Source of the DNA: Mycolicibacterium poriferae
GTDB taxonomy: Bacteria; Actinomycetota; Actinomycetes; Mycobacteriales; Mycobacteriaceae
Direction of reading: 5' to 3'
Length of the DNA stretch: 64,000 nucleotides
Assembly: GCF_010728325.1 (NCBI RefSeq)
Contig: NZ_AP022570.1
Coordinates: forward strand, 2,852,001 to 2,916,000
In this document: positions 1 through 9,537 of the stretch, piece after piece
How the letters are laid out: every line of letters starts with the position of its first letter
How positions within the stretch are numbered: the stretch's first letter is position 1
The notes under the pieces: model-generated
Told to the model about the DNA's origin: nothing
The model's database searches: none
Seen by the model: the letters and a program-made list of their open reading frames with translations, nothing else
Program-made: the position numbers and the translations under genes

Positions 1-490
1 CGTCGCAGATGGCTGCATCGATCATCGACTCGCCGACCACCTTGAGCAGGAACAGCGAACCTTCCCCGACCAGTTCCCGCGGTAGTGGGAACACGTCCTC
101 GACGGCTTCCTCGGCCAGGATCGGGCCACCGGCAGCGATGCGCCCCAGTACGGGGACGAACGTCGGTTCCGGGAGCGAATCGGAACCGGCCACGTCGGTG
201 GTGACGACCGGCGTGGCCGCGTCGTCGGCACCCCGCACGTCGACCGCGCGGGGGCGATTGGGATCGCGGCGCAGATACCCCTTGCGCTCCAGCGTGCGCA
301 GCTGATGGGCCACCGATGAGGTGGAGGTCAACCCGACCGCATCGCCGATCTCTCTGATGCTGGGCGGGTAGCCGCGGGTGGTGACCGATGTCCGGATCAC
401 CTCCAGGATGGTGCGCTGACGGTCGGTCAGGCTGGTGTCGCGGTCACGGGGTGCATCGGTGCCGGCCGTGCTGTCGCTGTCGTCGCTCAT
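1..490 (-). CDS. lexA: LexA repressor, C-terminal part outside the window
   Basis: SOS master repressor, a DNA-binding protein that cleaves itself when RecA is activated. The reading frame starts at ATG 490 and runs off the left edge, so about 163 N-terminal residues are visible. Residues ~20-80 form the winged helix-turn-helix ([11 protein letters not shown], then [10 protein letters not shown] and TSSVAHQL). The start of the peptidase domain follows, with [14 protein letters not shown] near the end and GESMIDAAI containing the nucleophile serine of the Ser-Lys pair. The catalytic lysine lies outside. It is divergent from chiZ, and three LexA boxes lie between them, as expected for autoregulation. 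Confidence 0.95.
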   Translation of the reverse strand, partial: MSDDSDSTAGTDAPRDRDTSLTDRQRTILEVIRTSVTTRGYPPSIREIGDAVGLTSTSSVAHQLRTLERKGYLRRDPNRPRAVDVRGADDAATPVVTTDVAGSDSLPEPTFVPVLGRIAAGGPILAEEAVEDVFPLPRELVGEGSLFLLKVVGESMIDAAICD

Positions 491-522
491 GTGCCCGAAT
501 CTAGACCGTCGCGGCGACAGAA

Positions 523-538
523 TCAAACATGTGTTCGA
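523..538. promoter_or_regulatory. LexA box 1 (lexA-proximal)
   Basis: The site reads TCAAACATGTGTTCGA, a 6-4-6 inverted repeat with one mismatch to the mycobacterial LexA consensus TCGAAC-N4-GTTCGA. It lies 33 bp upstream of the lexA start codon and is the best placed site for lexA autoregulation. Confidence 0.75.
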
Positions 539-592
539 CGCGTGTCGGGCCGAGGGGACTTGTCGGTGGGGTGGCCTAGCGTTCGCAACAGT

Positions 593-608
593 TCGATCAC
601 ATGTTCTA
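593..608. promoter_or_regulatory. LexA box 2
   Basis: The site reads TCGATCACATGTTCTA, with one mismatch in each half-site against TCGAAC-N4-GTTCGA. It is centred about 20 bp, two helical turns, from box 3, so two LexA dimers could sit on the same DNA face. Confidence 0.65.
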
Positions 609-612
609 TCCA

Positions 613-628
613 TCGAACACATGATCGA
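613..628. promoter_or_regulatory. LexA box 3 (chiZ-proximal)
   Basis: The site reads TCGAACACATGATCGA, with a perfect left half-site and one mismatch in the right half. It is 52 bp upstream of the chiZ ATG. A weaker fourth half-match (TCGAAC at 636-641) follows. Confidence 0.75.
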
Positions 629-680
629 CTATCGTTCGAACACAAGAGCGAATCCGAACCGCGAGGGAAGGGCAGTGAAG

Positions 681-1193
681 ATGACGATCACCCCGGAATA
701 CGACACCTGGAACCGTCTGGACGCCGGGCCCGCGTACGAGGCGACGTGGCGACCCGCCGGCCATGCCACGCCCCGTGAAGTGCCGGGTGCGTTCCGTCCG
801 CGCCGGCGCGCCGTATCCGCACACCGTTCGCGTCGCCCCGCCGGGTCGGCGACGCAGTATCGGGGCACCGGAGTGCTGCTGTCGCGGGCCTCGCATCGGC
901 CGCGGCCCATCACGCCGTTCACCACAGTGCTGTTGGCGGTCGTCGCCGGCGCGATCACGCTGTGGCTCGGCCTGGTTGCCCAGGCGGGCGGTGTCGTGGG
1001 CGAGACCGCCGAGGCTCCGCCGAGCCGGCTGGCAGTGGTGCAGGTGCAGGCGGGGGAGTCGTTGCAGCAGATCGCCCAGCGAGTGTCGCCGGACGCCCCG
1101 GTGTCGGAGGTGGTCGATCGTATCCGGCAATTGAACGAGCTGGAGTCGGTCGCCGTCGACGCCGGCCAGACCCTCATCGCCCCGGTCGGTTGA
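681..1193 (+). CDS. chiZ: ChiZ-type SOS-induced LysM membrane protein
   Basis: 170-residue homologue of Rv2719c/ChiZ, described in the literature as a LexA-controlled division inhibitor and cell-wall-active protein that interacts with FtsI/FtsQ. A basic, disordered cytoplasmic N-terminus (residues ~1-75) precedes one membrane segment ([20 protein letters not shown], ~80-100). A LysM peptidoglycan-binding domain lies outside ([17 protein letters not shown] to QTLIAPVG). ATG 681 has an AGGGAAGGG ribosome site at a good distance; GTG 675, two codons earlier, is possible. The three upstream LexA boxes match its expected DNA-damage induction. Confidence 0.88.
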   Translation: MTITPEYDTWNRLDAGPAYEATWRPAGHATPREVPGAFRPRRRAVSAHRSRRPAGSATQYRGTGVLLSRASHRPRPITPFTTVLLAVVAGAITLWLGLVAQAGGVVGETAEAPPSRLAVVQVQAGESLQQIAQRVSPDAPVSEVVDRIRQLNELESVAVDAGQTLIAPVG

Positions 1194-1356
1194 GGGCGGA
1201 CCCGACTTGACTGGCACCTGGCGCCGCCGTGACGCGCCGCTGCCGGCTCGTACTCGCTGCGTGCCCGCCGGTCCGGTGTCGGGCCGACCGACTCGGGCGC
1301 AGGTAGTCTCGATGGGGTCCGAAGCGGTTGACCGTCGGTGTGGCGAAGGAGCGGTG

Positions 1357-1821
1357 ATGCACTGTCCGTTCTGTCGTCATCCCGATTCGCGGGTCGTCGA
1401 CTCCCGTGAGGCCGACGAGGGCCAGGCGATCCGGCGACGCCGTGCGTGCCCGGAGTGCGGGCGCCGATTCACAACGGTCGAAACGGCGGTCCTCGCCGTC
1501 GTCAAACGCAGTGGTGTCACCGAGCCGTTCAGCCGCGAGAAGGTCATCAGAGGTGTGCGGCGCGCCTGTCAGGGCCGCCAGGTCGACGACGACGCCCTCA
1601 ACCTGTTGGCCCAGCAGGTCGAGGACGCGGTGCGCGCGACGGGTTCGCCGGAGGTACCCAGCAACGAGGTCGGCCTGGCGATCCTCGGCCCACTGCGCGA
1701 TCTGGACGAAGTGGCCTACCTGAGGTTCGCATCGGTGTATCGCTCGTTCTCCTCGGCTGAAGACTTCGAGCGGGAGATCCAGGCGCTGCGTGCGCATCGG
1801 AAGGTCCCGGCGCCGGGCTGA
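1357..1821 (+). CDS. nrdR: Transcriptional repressor NrdR
   Basis: 154-residue nucleotide-sensing repressor of ribonucleotide reductase genes. The N-terminal zinc ribbon is clear ([16 protein letters not shown] near the start and [12 protein letters not shown] at ~31-42), followed by an ATP-cone (~49-139: [19 protein letters not shown] and onward). GAAGGAG at 1345-1351 lies five bases before ATG 1357; GTG 1354 is in frame but too close. In M. tuberculosis the gene follows chiZ in the same orientation, as here. Confidence 0.95.
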   Translation: MHCPFCRHPDSRVVDSREADEGQAIRRRRACPECGRRFTTVETAVLAVVKRSGVTEPFSREKVIRGVRRACQGRQVDDDALNLLAQQVEDAVRATGSPEVPSNEVGLAILGPLRDLDEVAYLRFASVYRSFSSAEDFEREIQALRAHRKVPAPG

Positions 1822-1840
1822 CCCGAACGTGGAGGGCTCG

Positions 1841-2527
1841 TCAGTCGACCTGACGGATGTGGTCCTCGACGACGCGGCCGGCGACCTTGACCCATCCTTC
1901 CGGAGTCCATCTGGTCTCGATGACCGATCCTCGGCCTTGGATGATGGTGAGATCCCGGCTCAGATATTCAGTCATGCGGACTGCGGCAGCGCCGGTGGCC
2001 TCGTCCTCGGTGATGCCGAGGCGGGGTGCGAACATCCTCGATCTGATCGACCCGGCTTCCCGGTCGATCCAGGTCCACAGATAATGCTCGGCGTCGTCGC
2101 TGTAGTCCTCCGGATCGGCGGCCGACAGTTCCTCGGCGGTGGTGAGTTCGTAGATGGAGAACGCGGGAGCCCACTCAGCGCGGGCGCTGACCGACGCGAG
2201 TTCGCCTTCGTCACCGATCTGCACGATCCCGGCGGGCACCTGCAACGTCTTGACCGGCGTACCGCGCTGGTTGAGCCACCACGCCGCACCGACGGTCGGG
2301 TGTCCGGCGAACGGCAGCTCGGTCGCCGGAGTGTGGATGTGCGCCTGGGTGGTGTGCGTTCCTGCCGCCGGCAGGGTCACGAAAATCGTTTCGCTGTAGC
2401 CCAACTCGGTGGCCAACCGCTGCCGGTCGGCGGGCTCGACACTGGCGGCGTCGACGACGCCGAGGAGATTGCCGTACCTGCCGTTTTCGTCGGTGAACAC
2501 GCGCAGCACTGTCACGTCGATCGCCAT
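1841..2527 (-). CDS. PhzF-family isomerase/epimerase-like protein
   Basis: 228-residue PhzF-fold protein, homologous to Rv2716. Family hallmarks visible are the N-terminal [24 protein letters not shown] with the conserved general acid/base glutamate (Glu46), and [16 protein letters not shown] in the middle. In phenazine makers PhzF isomerises 2,3-dihydro-3-hydroxyanthranilate; the mycobacterial substrate is unknown and no phenazine genes are nearby. ATG 2527 gives [10 protein letters not shown], the usual PhzF start; an in-frame codon at 2554 would add nine residues. It lies 36 bp downstream of the hydrolase 2564-3586, probably in one transcript. Confidence 0.85.
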   Translation of the reverse strand: MAIDVTVLRVFTDENGRYGNLLGVVDAASVEPADRQRLATELGYSETIFVTLPAAGTHTTQAHIHTPATELPFAGHPTVGAAWWLNQRGTPVKTLQVPAGIVQIGDEGELASVSARAEWAPAFSIYELTTAEELSAADPEDYSDDAEHYLWTWIDREAGSIRSRMFAPRLGITEDEATGAAAVRMTEYLSRDLTIIQGRGSVIETRWTPEGWVKVAGRVVEDHIRQVD

Positions 2528-2563
2528 GGTGCCGACTCTACGTGGCCGCACCACGGCGTAACG

Positions 2564-3586
2564 TCATGTTGCGCTGCGTTCGTCGGCACCCATGGCGTCG
2601 AGCACGGCGACACGGGTCCCCACCGAACCCGAGATCGATGTCTCGCTGATGCCGGCGCGCAACAACTCGCGCAGATAGTCCTGGTCGTAGACGGCGGGAT
2701 CGGTGCTGTCGATGAACCGTTCGACCACCTCGACGAACCGGTCCGGATCGTCGTGGAACGGGAAATGGCCGGAGCCTTCGAAGATCTCCAGCTGCGACCC
2801 CGGCATCGCCGCGTGCGCCATGTCGGCGTGACTGACCGGGATGACCGAATCGTGGCTACCCCAGATCAATTGCACGGGAACCGATTGCGTCAGATAGCAG
2901 CGGTCGAGCATGGTGACGACCTGACCGCGCCAGTCGACCACGGCGCGCAGGGTGCGGGCGAACGCCGACGACGCTGTCGGCTCGGGCAGATCGGAGAGAA
3001 TGCGCAGGGCCTCATGGATGTCCCTGCCCGCGCGGGTGGAGCCCAACAGGGCGCCACTGCAGCGTCCGACGGCCTGCAGCGTGGGAAGCACCAGCGGCAA
3101 CCGCAGCAGCGCCAGCGCCTCGCTACCCATCGGCATCGCTGCGACGCGCAGCGCGAGGTTGACATCTTTGGTGACTCCACCGGCACCCACCAGGATCAGC
3201 CGGTTCACCAGTTGAGGGAACTGATAGGCGAACTGCATGGCAACGCCGCCACCGAGCGAGTGCCCCACCACGGTCACGCTGTCGATGTCCAGCACACTGA
3301 GCAGATCGCGCATCCCGTTGGCGTAGGCGGCCACGGAGTAGTCGGCGCGCGGTTTGTCGGATCTGCCGTGGCCGAGCAGGTCGGGGGCGATCACGGTGAA
3401 CCGCTGAGCAAGCTTGGTCTGTACCGTGCTCCACGTCGTGGAGTTGTCGCCGATGCCGTGGATGAGCAGGATCGCCGGACCCGAGCCGGCCACCCGAAAC
3501 GCCCGGCGATAGCCGTGAATGGTGCGGAACTGCAGCGTCGGCGTGAGCTCGCGCACCGAGCGCAGATTCGGCTTGCGCTCGGTCAT
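2564..3586 (-). CDS. Alpha/beta-fold hydrolase (Rv2715-like)
   Basis: 340-residue cytoplasmic alpha/beta hydrolase. The oxyanion-hole region is LLIHGIGDNST (~40-50), the nucleophile elbow is VVGHSLGGGVAM (Ser110), the acid is the Asp of WGSHDSVIP and the base the His of EGSGHFPFHDD, so the triad is complete. The sequence resembles C-C-bond hydrolases and haloperoxidase-like esterases, but the substrate cannot be read off. ATG 3586 is chosen; 3595 is in frame three codons upstream. Confidence 0.85.
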   Translation of the reverse strand: MTERKPNLRSVRELTPTLQFRTIHGYRRAFRVAGSGPAILLIHGIGDNSTTWSTVQTKLAQRFTVIAPDLLGHGRSDKPRADYSVAAYANGMRDLLSVLDIDSVTVVGHSLGGGVAMQFAYQFPQLVNRLILVGAGGVTKDVNLALRVAAMPMGSEALALLRLPLVLPTLQAVGRCSGALLGSTRAGRDIHEALRILSDLPEPTASSAFARTLRAVVDWRGQVVTMLDRCYLTQSVPVQLIWGSHDSVIPVSHADMAHAAMPGSQLEIFEGSGHFPFHDDPDRFVEVVERFIDSTDPAVYDQDYLRELLRAGISETSISGSVGTRVAVLDAMGADERSAT

Positions 3587-3667
3587 CGGTGGCACCCGAT
3601 CGTCACGGTCATGTCGCCCACTTCATCGTCGGGACCAACGCGCGGCACGAAGTCCGAGGAGTATCCG

Positions 3668-4669
3668 CTAACTGTTGTCGCGGGGGTCGTCCTTGTCCTT
3701 CCGGTACCTCTCGTCGGCCTGCTGGGCGAGGAAACGCTCGAACTCGGCCCCGATCTCCTCACCGCTTGGCAATTCCTCGTCGCGCGCCAGCAGAGACCGG
3801 TTCTCCTGAGCGGCAACGAACGCATCGTACTGGCGCTCCAGGGCCTCCACCACTTGAGCGACCTCGGAACTGGCCGCCACCTGCTCGTTGATCTTGTCGA
3901 ACACCTCCGCTGCGGCGCGGGTGAGCGCATCGGTCGGGATCTGCAGAGACGCACTTCGAGCAACCTCTGACAGCAACGTCTCGGCGGCAGCAGGGAAATC
4001 GGTCTGGGCCAGGTAGTGCGGAACGTGGACCGTGAACCCCACCACTTCGTGGCCGTGCTGGGCCATGCGGAACTCGAGCAGGTTCGACGCGCTGCCGGGC
4101 ACCTGCACCTCGCCGACCCACGGCTGATGGTCGGCGATCAGTTCCTTGTCGTTGGAATGTGCGGTCAAGGTCATCGGACGCGTGTGCGGCACCGCCATGG
4201 GGATCGAACCCAGCCCGATCACCCGGCGCACCCCGAGCCGCTCCGACAACAGTCGCACGGCGGTGATGAAGCGCTCCCACTTCAGGTCGGGCTCCATGCC
4301 GGTCAGCAGCAGAAACGGCGTGCCGACCCGGTCGTGCAACGCATACAGGTTGAGCTCGGGCTCTTCGTAGGCGGTGAAGTGGTCGGTCTTGAACGTCATC
4401 AGCGGGCGTCGGGACCGGTAGTCGAGCAACTCGTCGATCGCAAACGAGGCCACCAGCTCGGTGTCCAGGGTGTCCTTGAGGTGCTGTGCGGACAACCGGA
4501 TCGCGTGGCCGGCGTCGGAGAAACCCTCGAGCGCATGGATCAGCACCGGGCCGCGGCCGTCCGGTGACGACAGCTGCGGGGCCGGAAACTCGAGCTCGTA
4601 CATGCCGGTCTGTTCGGGCTGGTACTGCTGGCCCGGTTCCTGACCATGGTCTTGTGCGTTGTCAGCCAT
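3668..4669 (-). CDS. PAC2-family protein (Rv2714-like)
   Basis: 333-residue conserved actinobacterial protein of the PAC2 (proteasome assembly chaperone 2-like) family. The family signature is visible in VLIHALEGFSDAGHAIRLSAQHL (spread over ~40-63) and in VIGLGSIPMAVPHTRP and VHVPHYLAQTDFPAAAETLL. The acidic C-terminus (~270-333) looks helical. GAGGCGAGAA precedes ATG 4669. The actinobacterial function is not established; assistance to proteasome assembly is only suggested by the family name. Confidence 0.8.
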   Translation of the reverse strand: MADNAQDHGQEPGQQYQPEQTGMYELEFPAPQLSSPDGRGPVLIHALEGFSDAGHAIRLSAQHLKDTLDTELVASFAIDELLDYRSRRPLMTFKTDHFTAYEEPELNLYALHDRVGTPFLLLTGMEPDLKWERFITAVRLLSERLGVRRVIGLGSIPMAVPHTRPMTLTAHSNDKELIADHQPWVGEVQVPGSASNLLEFRMAQHGHEVVGFTVHVPHYLAQTDFPAAAETLLSEVARSASLQIPTDALTRAAAEVFDKINEQVAASSEVAQVVEALERQYDAFVAAQENRSLLARDEELPSGEEIGAEFERFLAQQADERYRKDKDDPRDNS

Positions 4670-4855
4670 CTTTCTCGCCTCCTCGTCGCGACGTCATCGC
4701 GACAGTGGTCTGTCGTGGTCGACCGTGCCCCTCCAGTGTCTCGCACGTCGTGGGTCACGCCACGGGGGTACCCGCCATGTCACCTATTTGTTCGAACGTG
4801 CACACGCCGATGTGACATTCCTGCCGCAGGCGCTGTCGACCTGCGCGGGGCCGGG

Positions 4856-6271
4856 TCAGCTGCGGAATTGGTGAAGCGCGCGCAGCTTGTTCATCACGTC
4901 CAGTGCGGCGACCTTGTAGGCCTCGGAGAACGTCGGATAGTTGAACACTGCGTCGACGAGATACTCGACGGTCCCGCCGCAGCCCATGACCGCCTGGCCG
5001 ATGTGCACCATCTCGGTGGCGCTGGTACCGAAGATGTGGACACCGAGCAGTCGGAGGTCTTCGGTCGAGACCAGCAGTTTGAGCATCCCGTAGGAGTCAC
5101 CGGCGATCTGGCCGCGAGCCAGCTCACGATACCGCGACACCCCCACCTCGTACGGGATGGCGCTGTTGGTCAACTCGACCTCGGTGGCGCCGACGTAGGA
5201 GACTTCGGGGATCGAGTAGATGCCGATGGGCTGCAGCTCGGTCATGCCTTTGCAGGGTTCGCCGAATGCGTGGTAGGCCGCGAGCCTGCCCTGGTCCATC
5301 GACGTGGCAGCCAGCGCGGGGAACCCGATGACGTCGCCGACGGCATAGATGTGATCGACTTTGGTCTGGAAGTTGTCGTCGACGAACACCCGGCCCCGAT
5401 TGTCGGCCTCGAGGCCTGCGTTGGGCAGATCGAGGTGGTCGGTCTGGCCCTGCCGCCCCGCGGAGTACATCACGGTCTCAGCGGGGATCTGTTTGCCGCT
5501 GGCCAGCGTCGTGACGGTGCCCGTGGCCCCGACGTCGACCGCGGTGACTTCTTCGCCGAACCGGAACGTGACCGCGAGGTCGCGCAGGTGAAATTTCAGC
5601 GACTCGATGATCTCGGGATCGCAGAACTCGAGCATGTTGGTGCGTTTCTCCACCACGGTGACCTTGGTGCCCAGGGCCGCGAACATCGAGGCGTACTCGA
5701 TACCGATCACCCCGGCCCCGACCACCACCATCGAGGTCGGCAGGATCTTGAGATCCAGGATGCCGTCGGAGTCGAGAACTCGTTCCTCGTCGAACTCGAC
5801 CCCGGCCGGGCGGGCGGGTTTGGTGCCGGTGGCGATGACGATGTACTCCGCGGTGACGGTCGTGCGTTCCCCGCGGTGGGGTTCCTCGACCAGCACCGTG
5901 TGTGGGTCCAAGAACCGGCCGTGACCCTCGATCAGGTCGATGCGGTTGCGGATCAGCTGGGAGCGCACGACGTCGACTTCCTTGCCGATGACGTGCGTGG
6001 TGCGGGCCAGCAGGTCCGCCGGGGTGATCTTGTCCTTGACTCGGTAGCTCGCGCCGTACAGTTCGCGCTGGTTCATCCCCGTCAGGTAGACGACCGCCTC
6101 GCGCAGGGTCTTCGACGGGATGGTGCCGGTGTTGACGCAGACGCCGCCCAGCATCCGCCCGCGCTCGATCACGGCCACCGACTTGCCGAGCTTGGCGGCG
6201 GCGATGGCGGCCTTCTGCCCGCCCGGTCCCGAACCGATCACGACGAGGTCGTACTCCAGCATCGAAGCCAT
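4856..6271 (-). CDS. sthA: Soluble NAD(P) transhydrogenase SthA
   Basis: 471-residue flavoprotein disulfide reductase-type enzyme that exchanges hydride between NADPH and NAD+. FAD-binding GXGXXG is in [16 protein letters not shown] (~9-24) and the second dinucleotide fold in [16 protein letters not shown]. The usual redox disulfide is replaced by [11 protein letters not shown], with one Cys as known for SthA rather than CxxxxC. The C-terminal dimer domain ends with [19 protein letters not shown] 6271 is first, and MLEYD three codons later is an alternative. It faces the DUF4192 gene across about 170 bp of divergent promoter space. Confidence 0.95.
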   Translation of the reverse strand: MASMLEYDLVVIGSGPGGQKAAIAAAKLGKSVAVIERGRMLGGVCVNTGTIPSKTLREAVVYLTGMNQRELYGASYRVKDKITPADLLARTTHVIGKEVDVVRSQLIRNRIDLIEGHGRFLDPHTVLVEEPHRGERTTVTAEYIVIATGTKPARPAGVEFDEERVLDSDGILDLKILPTSMVVVGAGVIGIEYASMFAALGTKVTVVEKRTNMLEFCDPEIIESLKFHLRDLAVTFRFGEEVTAVDVGATGTVTTLASGKQIPAETVMYSAGRQGQTDHLDLPNAGLEADNRGRVFVDDNFQTKVDHIYAVGDVIGFPALAATSMDQGRLAAYHAFGEPCKGMTELQPIGIYSIPEVSYVGATEVELTNSAIPYEVGVSRYRELARGQIAGDSYGMLKLLVSTEDLRLLGVHIFGTSATEMVHIGQAVMGCGGTVEYLVDAVFNYPTFSEAYKVAALDVMNKLRALHQFRS

Positions 6272-6445
6272 GGGTAAGGTCTACGCCGGTTACCGACACC
6301 TCGCATGTCGGCGCACGTCAACAACTGGTGAACACCCCACGGCCAGCGCCGGCGGTTCATCCCCAATCGCGTATTCATCCCCAGTTCGGCCGCGGCAGGC
6401 CGCTGTCGCGGCCGGTTCGTCGGAAGCAGTTGCCAGGTTGGCCAT

Positions 6446-7483
6446 ATGGCCACCACATCACGCTTCGGATGCCCCCTCGACAACCCCGATCTCATGATCG
6501 CTTCGCTGCCCGCGGTGTTGGGCTTCGTGCCCGAGAAGTCGCTGGTACTCGTCACCGCCGCTGACGGCGAGATGGGCGCGGTGCTACGCATCGACCTACC
6601 CGACGGCGACACCGGACCGCTGTTCGAACTCGCCGAGGTGGCAGCTGTTGCCGAGCCCGAGGTTGCGGTCGCGATCATCGTCGACGGCGAGGGCGCCGGC
6701 TGCCGGATGTGCGCCGAGGACTATCGGGAGTGGACCCAACTGCTCACCGAGGAACTCGCCGAAAGGCACGTCGAACTGATCGCCGCGCATGTCGTGGATG
6801 TGGTCGATGCCGGCGGCCGGTGGTACTGCGCAGACGGCTGCGGCCGCTCCGGGCGGGTGGCGGATCCGACCGCATCGCCGCTGGCGCTGGCCGCGGTGCT
6901 GGACGGGCGACGGCTCTACGCACGGCGCGCCGACCTGGTGGCGGTCGTCACGCCCACCGAGCCTGAGCGCGCGGCCGGGCTGGCACGACTGCTCGACAAG
7001 GCTGACGGCGTCGAGCGTTGCGACATCGGGAGCCGCATCGAGTTCGCCCTGGCGAGCGCCGCGCAGATTGCCGCCGGGTCGGCGTTGAGCGACGACGACC
7101 TGGTCCGGTTGGGCACGTCGCTGGATCATCCGCAGGTCCGTGACACGCTCTACGCCCTGGCAGTGGGCGACGGTGCCGGACCGGCGGAATCTCTGTGGGC
7201 GGATCTCTCGCGACGGCTACCCGTGCCTTGGCGTGCCGAAGCGCTTGTGCTGCTGGCCTTCTCCGCCTATGCGCGCGGTGACGGGCCCCTGGCGGGCATC
7301 GCTTTGGATGCCGCATTGAGCTGCGAGCCGGGGCACAACATGGCAGGCATGCTCGACCAGGCCCTGCGATCGGGGATACGGCCCGAAGAGATTCGCGATC
7401 TCGCGCGCACCGGTTACCGCATTGCCGCCGAGCTCGGTATCCCGCTTCCGCCGCGCCGGCTGTTCGGCCGCCGCGCGGGGTAG
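6446..7483 (+). CDS. DUF4192 family protein (Rv2712c-like)
   Basis: 345-residue conserved actinobacterial protein. The N-terminal DUF4192 signature is readable as CPLDNPDLMIASLPAVLGF followed by VPEKSLVLVT. The middle carries RWYCADGCGRSG with two cysteines, and the C-terminal third is helical (LLAFSAYARGDGPLAGIALDAAL, spread over ~265-290, resembling the family's tetratricopeptide-like tail). There is no signal peptide or membrane segment. Function unknown. Confidence 0.8.
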   Translation: MATTSRFGCPLDNPDLMIASLPAVLGFVPEKSLVLVTAADGEMGAVLRIDLPDGDTGPLFELAEVAAVAEPEVAVAIIVDGEGAGCRMCAEDYREWTQLLTEELAERHVELIAAHVVDVVDAGGRWYCADGCGRSGRVADPTASPLALAAVLDGRRLYARRADLVAVVTPTEPERAAGLARLLDKADGVERCDIGSRIEFALASAAQIAAGSALSDDDLVRLGTSLDHPQVRDTLYALAVGDGAGPAESLWADLSRRLPVPWRAEALVLLAFSAYARGDGPLAGIALDAALSCEPGHNMAGMLDQALRSGIRPEEIRDLARTGYRIAAELGIPLPPRRLFGRRAG

Positions 7484-7502
7484 ACCGAGACCTGGGCCGG
7501 TG

Positions 7503-8195
7503 TCAGACCTTCTCGACCTTGACCGCGTGGGCCATCTCGTGGGGGAGTTCGACCTGTTCGTGGCCCGGGATGACGATCATGACGCCACCGTGGTCGTTCA
7601 GCTCGACTGTGACGCGGGCGTTGGGCACCACGCCGGCGTCCTTGAGCCGGGCGATGAGATCGGTGTCGCCCTGGACGTGCTCGGTCAGCTGGCGTACAAC
7701 GACGGCCACCGGCATGCCGGCGGGCAGTTCGGTCAAGCGCACCAGCGTCGAGGTCTCGTTGAGCAGATCGCCGCCGAAGCCGAGTTCGGACAGGCCCGGG
7801 ATGGGATTGCCGAAGGGGGAGGTGGTCGGGTTGTTGAGCACCTGGACGAGTCGCCGTTCGACGTCCTCGCTCATCACATGCTCCCACCGGCATGCCTCGG
7901 CGTGCACTTCCTCCCACGGCAGACCGATGACGTCGACGAGGAGACGTTCGGCAAGGCGGTGTTTACGCATCACCGCGATGGCCAGCGACCGGCCTTTCTC
8001 AGTGAGTTCGAGGTGGCGGTCACCGGCGACGTGGAGCAGGCCGTCCCGCTCCATGCGTGACACTGTCTGGCTCACGGTGGGGCCGCTTTGTTCCAGACGC
8101 TCGGCGATACGCGCCCGCAGTGGGATGACGCCCTCTTCTTCGAGGTCGTAAATGGTCCGAAGGTACATCTCGGTGGTATCGATCAGGTCGTTCAT
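7503..8195 (-). CDS. ideR: Iron-dependent repressor IdeR
   Basis: 230-residue DtxR-family Fe(II)-dependent regulator controlling siderophore and iron-storage genes; the length equals that of M. tuberculosis IdeR. The helix-turn-helix covers ~25-50 (SGPTVSQTVSRMERDGL). Metal ligands of both sites can be read: Met10, His79, Glu83, His98, Cys102, Glu105 and His106 within RKHRLAERL and WEEVHAEACRWEHVM. An SH3-like FeoA-type domain ends in PHEMAHAVKVEKV. ATG 8195 gives the conserved MNDLIDTTEMYL start. It is downstream of sigB but separated from it by a terminator. No IdeR box was seen nearby. Confidence 0.97.
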   Translation of the reverse strand: MNDLIDTTEMYLRTIYDLEEEGVIPLRARIAERLEQSGPTVSQTVSRMERDGLLHVAGDRHLELTEKGRSLAIAVMRKHRLAERLLVDVIGLPWEEVHAEACRWEHVMSEDVERRLVQVLNNPTTSPFGNPIPGLSELGFGGDLLNETSTLVRLTELPAGMPVAVVVRQLTEHVQGDTDLIARLKDAGVVPNARVTVELNDHGGVMIVIPGHEQVELPHEMAHAVKVEKV

Positions 8196-8289
8196 GCGCA
8201 CACCCTCCGTCTGTGCGTGAGTCTACCGGTCTGCCGCCTGGACAACGCTGCTCCCTGCGGCGACACCGCCCTGCGTCGTCGACACGCAA

Positions 8290-8315
8290 AAGGCCCGCCG
8301 TGGTGCGGCGGGCCT
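8290..8315 (-). terminator. Rho-independent terminator after sigB
   Basis: A perfect 10-bp stem (AGGCCCGCCG at 8291-8300 and CGGCGGGCCT at 8306-8315) encloses a 5-nt loop. On the minus strand it is followed by a short T run, TTTTGCG. It lies between the end of sigB and the start of ideR, so it would uncouple ideR from sigB transcription. Confidence 0.7.
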
Positions 8316-8345
8316 TCTGTCGGGTCGTCCCTGGCTGCCCCATCC

Positions 8346-8440
8346 GGAGCCGATCAAATCGCCCCGTCGCGGAGCCGATCAAATCGCCCCCGGGGCGGAG
8401 CCGATCAGCTCGACCCGGGCGCGGGGTCGATCAGCTCGCG
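8346..8440. repeat. 26-bp tandem repeat, ~3.7 copies, at the 3' end of sigB
   Basis: Copies start at 8346, 8371, 8397 and 8423, with core GGAGCCGATCAAATCGCCCC or a GATCAGCTCG variant. The last, partial copy includes the sigB stop codon and final codons (8431-8440), so the array appears to have grown outward from coding sequence. Copies 1-2 and 3-4 form two sub-types. No spacers are present, so this is a VNTR-like array, not CRISPR. Confidence 0.8.
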
Positions 8441-9390
8441 TAGGAGCGCAGCCGGTCGGCACGGTCGCCGTGCCGCAGCTTGGCCATCACCTCGCGCTCG
8501 ATCTGGCGGACCCGTTCCCGGGACAGGCCGAACAGCTTGCCGATCTGATCGAGGGTGCGGGGCTGGCCGTCGTCGAGACCGAAGCGCAGCCGGATCACCT
8601 GCTGCTCGCGTTCATCGAGGGTGGCCAGCACGTAGCGGATATCGGTGTGCAGCAGTTCGGAGATCACCGCGTTCTCGGCCGACATCGCCTCGGAGTCTTC
8701 GATGAAGTCACCCAGCGGCGCTTCCTCGTCGCTACCGACGGGCATGTCCAGGCTGACCGGGTCACGGCTGTGCTCGAGCAGGTCGGTGATCTTCTCCACC
8801 GGGATGCCGGACTCGGCCGCAAGTTCTTCGTCGCTGGCTTCGCGACCCAGCTGCTGATGCATCTCGCGCTTGATCCGGGCCAGCTTGTTGACCTGCTCGA
8901 CGAGATGAACGGGCAGCCGAATGGTGCGGCTCTGATCGGCCATACCCCGGGTGATCGCCTGGCGGATCCACCACGTGGCGTAGGTCGAGAACTTGAATCC
9001 CTTGGTGTAGTCGAACTTCTCCATGGCGCGGATCAGTCCGAGGTTGCCCTCCTGGATCAGGTCGAGCAGCGGCATGCCGCGACCCGTGTAGCGCTTGGCC
9101 AGCGACACCACCAGACGCAGGTTCGCCTCGAGCAGGTGGCGCCGGGCCGCCTGACCGTCACGCACCACCGCGGCGAGATCGCGTTTGCGGTTCTCACCCA
9201 ACCGCTTCCGGGTGTCGAGCAGATGCTGTGCGTAGAGACCGGCTTCGATGCGCTTGGCCAGTTCGACCTCATCGGCCGCATTGAGCAGTGCCGTCTTGCC
9301 GATGCCGTTCAAGTACACCCGAACGAGGTCGGCGGCAGGGCTCTGGGCGTCGAGATCCTGGTCAACGCGGCTGGTGGTGGCATTTGCCAT
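8431..9390 (-). CDS. sigB: RNA polymerase sigma factor SigB
   Basis: 319-residue group 2 (principal-like) sigma factor of the stress response. Region 1.2 ([16 protein letters not shown]), region 2 ([20 protein letters not shown], then [20 protein letters not shown]), region 3 and the region 4 helix-turn-helix ([19 protein letters not shown]) are complete. It lacks the long basic/acidic N-terminus of SigA (14896-16389), which otherwise resembles it closely. ATG 9390 follows a strong AGGAGG; the in-frame codon at 9420 is excluded because it sits at the predicted transcription start. Confidence 0.95.
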   Translation of the reverse strand: MANATTSRVDQDLDAQSPAADLVRVYLNGIGKTALLNAADEVELAKRIEAGLYAQHLLDTRKRLGENRKRDLAAVVRDGQAARRHLLEANLRLVVSLAKRYTGRGMPLLDLIQEGNLGLIRAMEKFDYTKGFKFSTYATWWIRQAITRGMADQSRTIRLPVHLVEQVNKLARIKREMHQQLGREASDEELAAESGIPVEKITDLLEHSRDPVSLDMPVGSDEEAPLGDFIEDSEAMSAENAVISELLHTDIRYVLATLDEREQQVIRLRFGLDDGQPRTLDQIGKLFGLSRERVRQIEREVMAKLRHGDRADRLRSYAS

Positions 9391-9426
9391 AACGGCCTCC
9401 TGATCGGGTGGAACTTTCATGAGCTA

Positions 9427-9454
9427 CAACGCCCTATGCCGGCAAAGAGTTCCC
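9427..9454 (-). promoter_or_regulatory. Predicted SigE/SigH-type promoter of sigB
   Basis: On the minus strand GGGAACT (from 9454) is followed after 16 nt by CGTTG (9431-9427). This fits the GGGAAC/GTT pattern described for mycobacterial SigE- and SigH-dependent promoters, including sigB. The start point would be near 9420, giving a ~30-nt leader with the AGGAGG site. Confidence 0.65.
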
Positions 9455-9537
9455 GCCCGTCGCCCGGTTCACACCTTCTGATCTGCGGTTATTGGAGGTC
9501 GACCTGATAATTCGCTGAGAAACGAGCCAGAACCGAC

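Noticed and set aside
1790..3970. 726-codon plus-strand frame across the PhzF and hydrolase genes
   Set aside because: It crosses two genes with clear motifs on the other strand; composition is typical of an antisense shadow.
7440..8260. IdeR box near ideR
   Set aside because: No sequence resembling the 19-bp TTAGGTTAGGCTAACCTAA palindrome was found.
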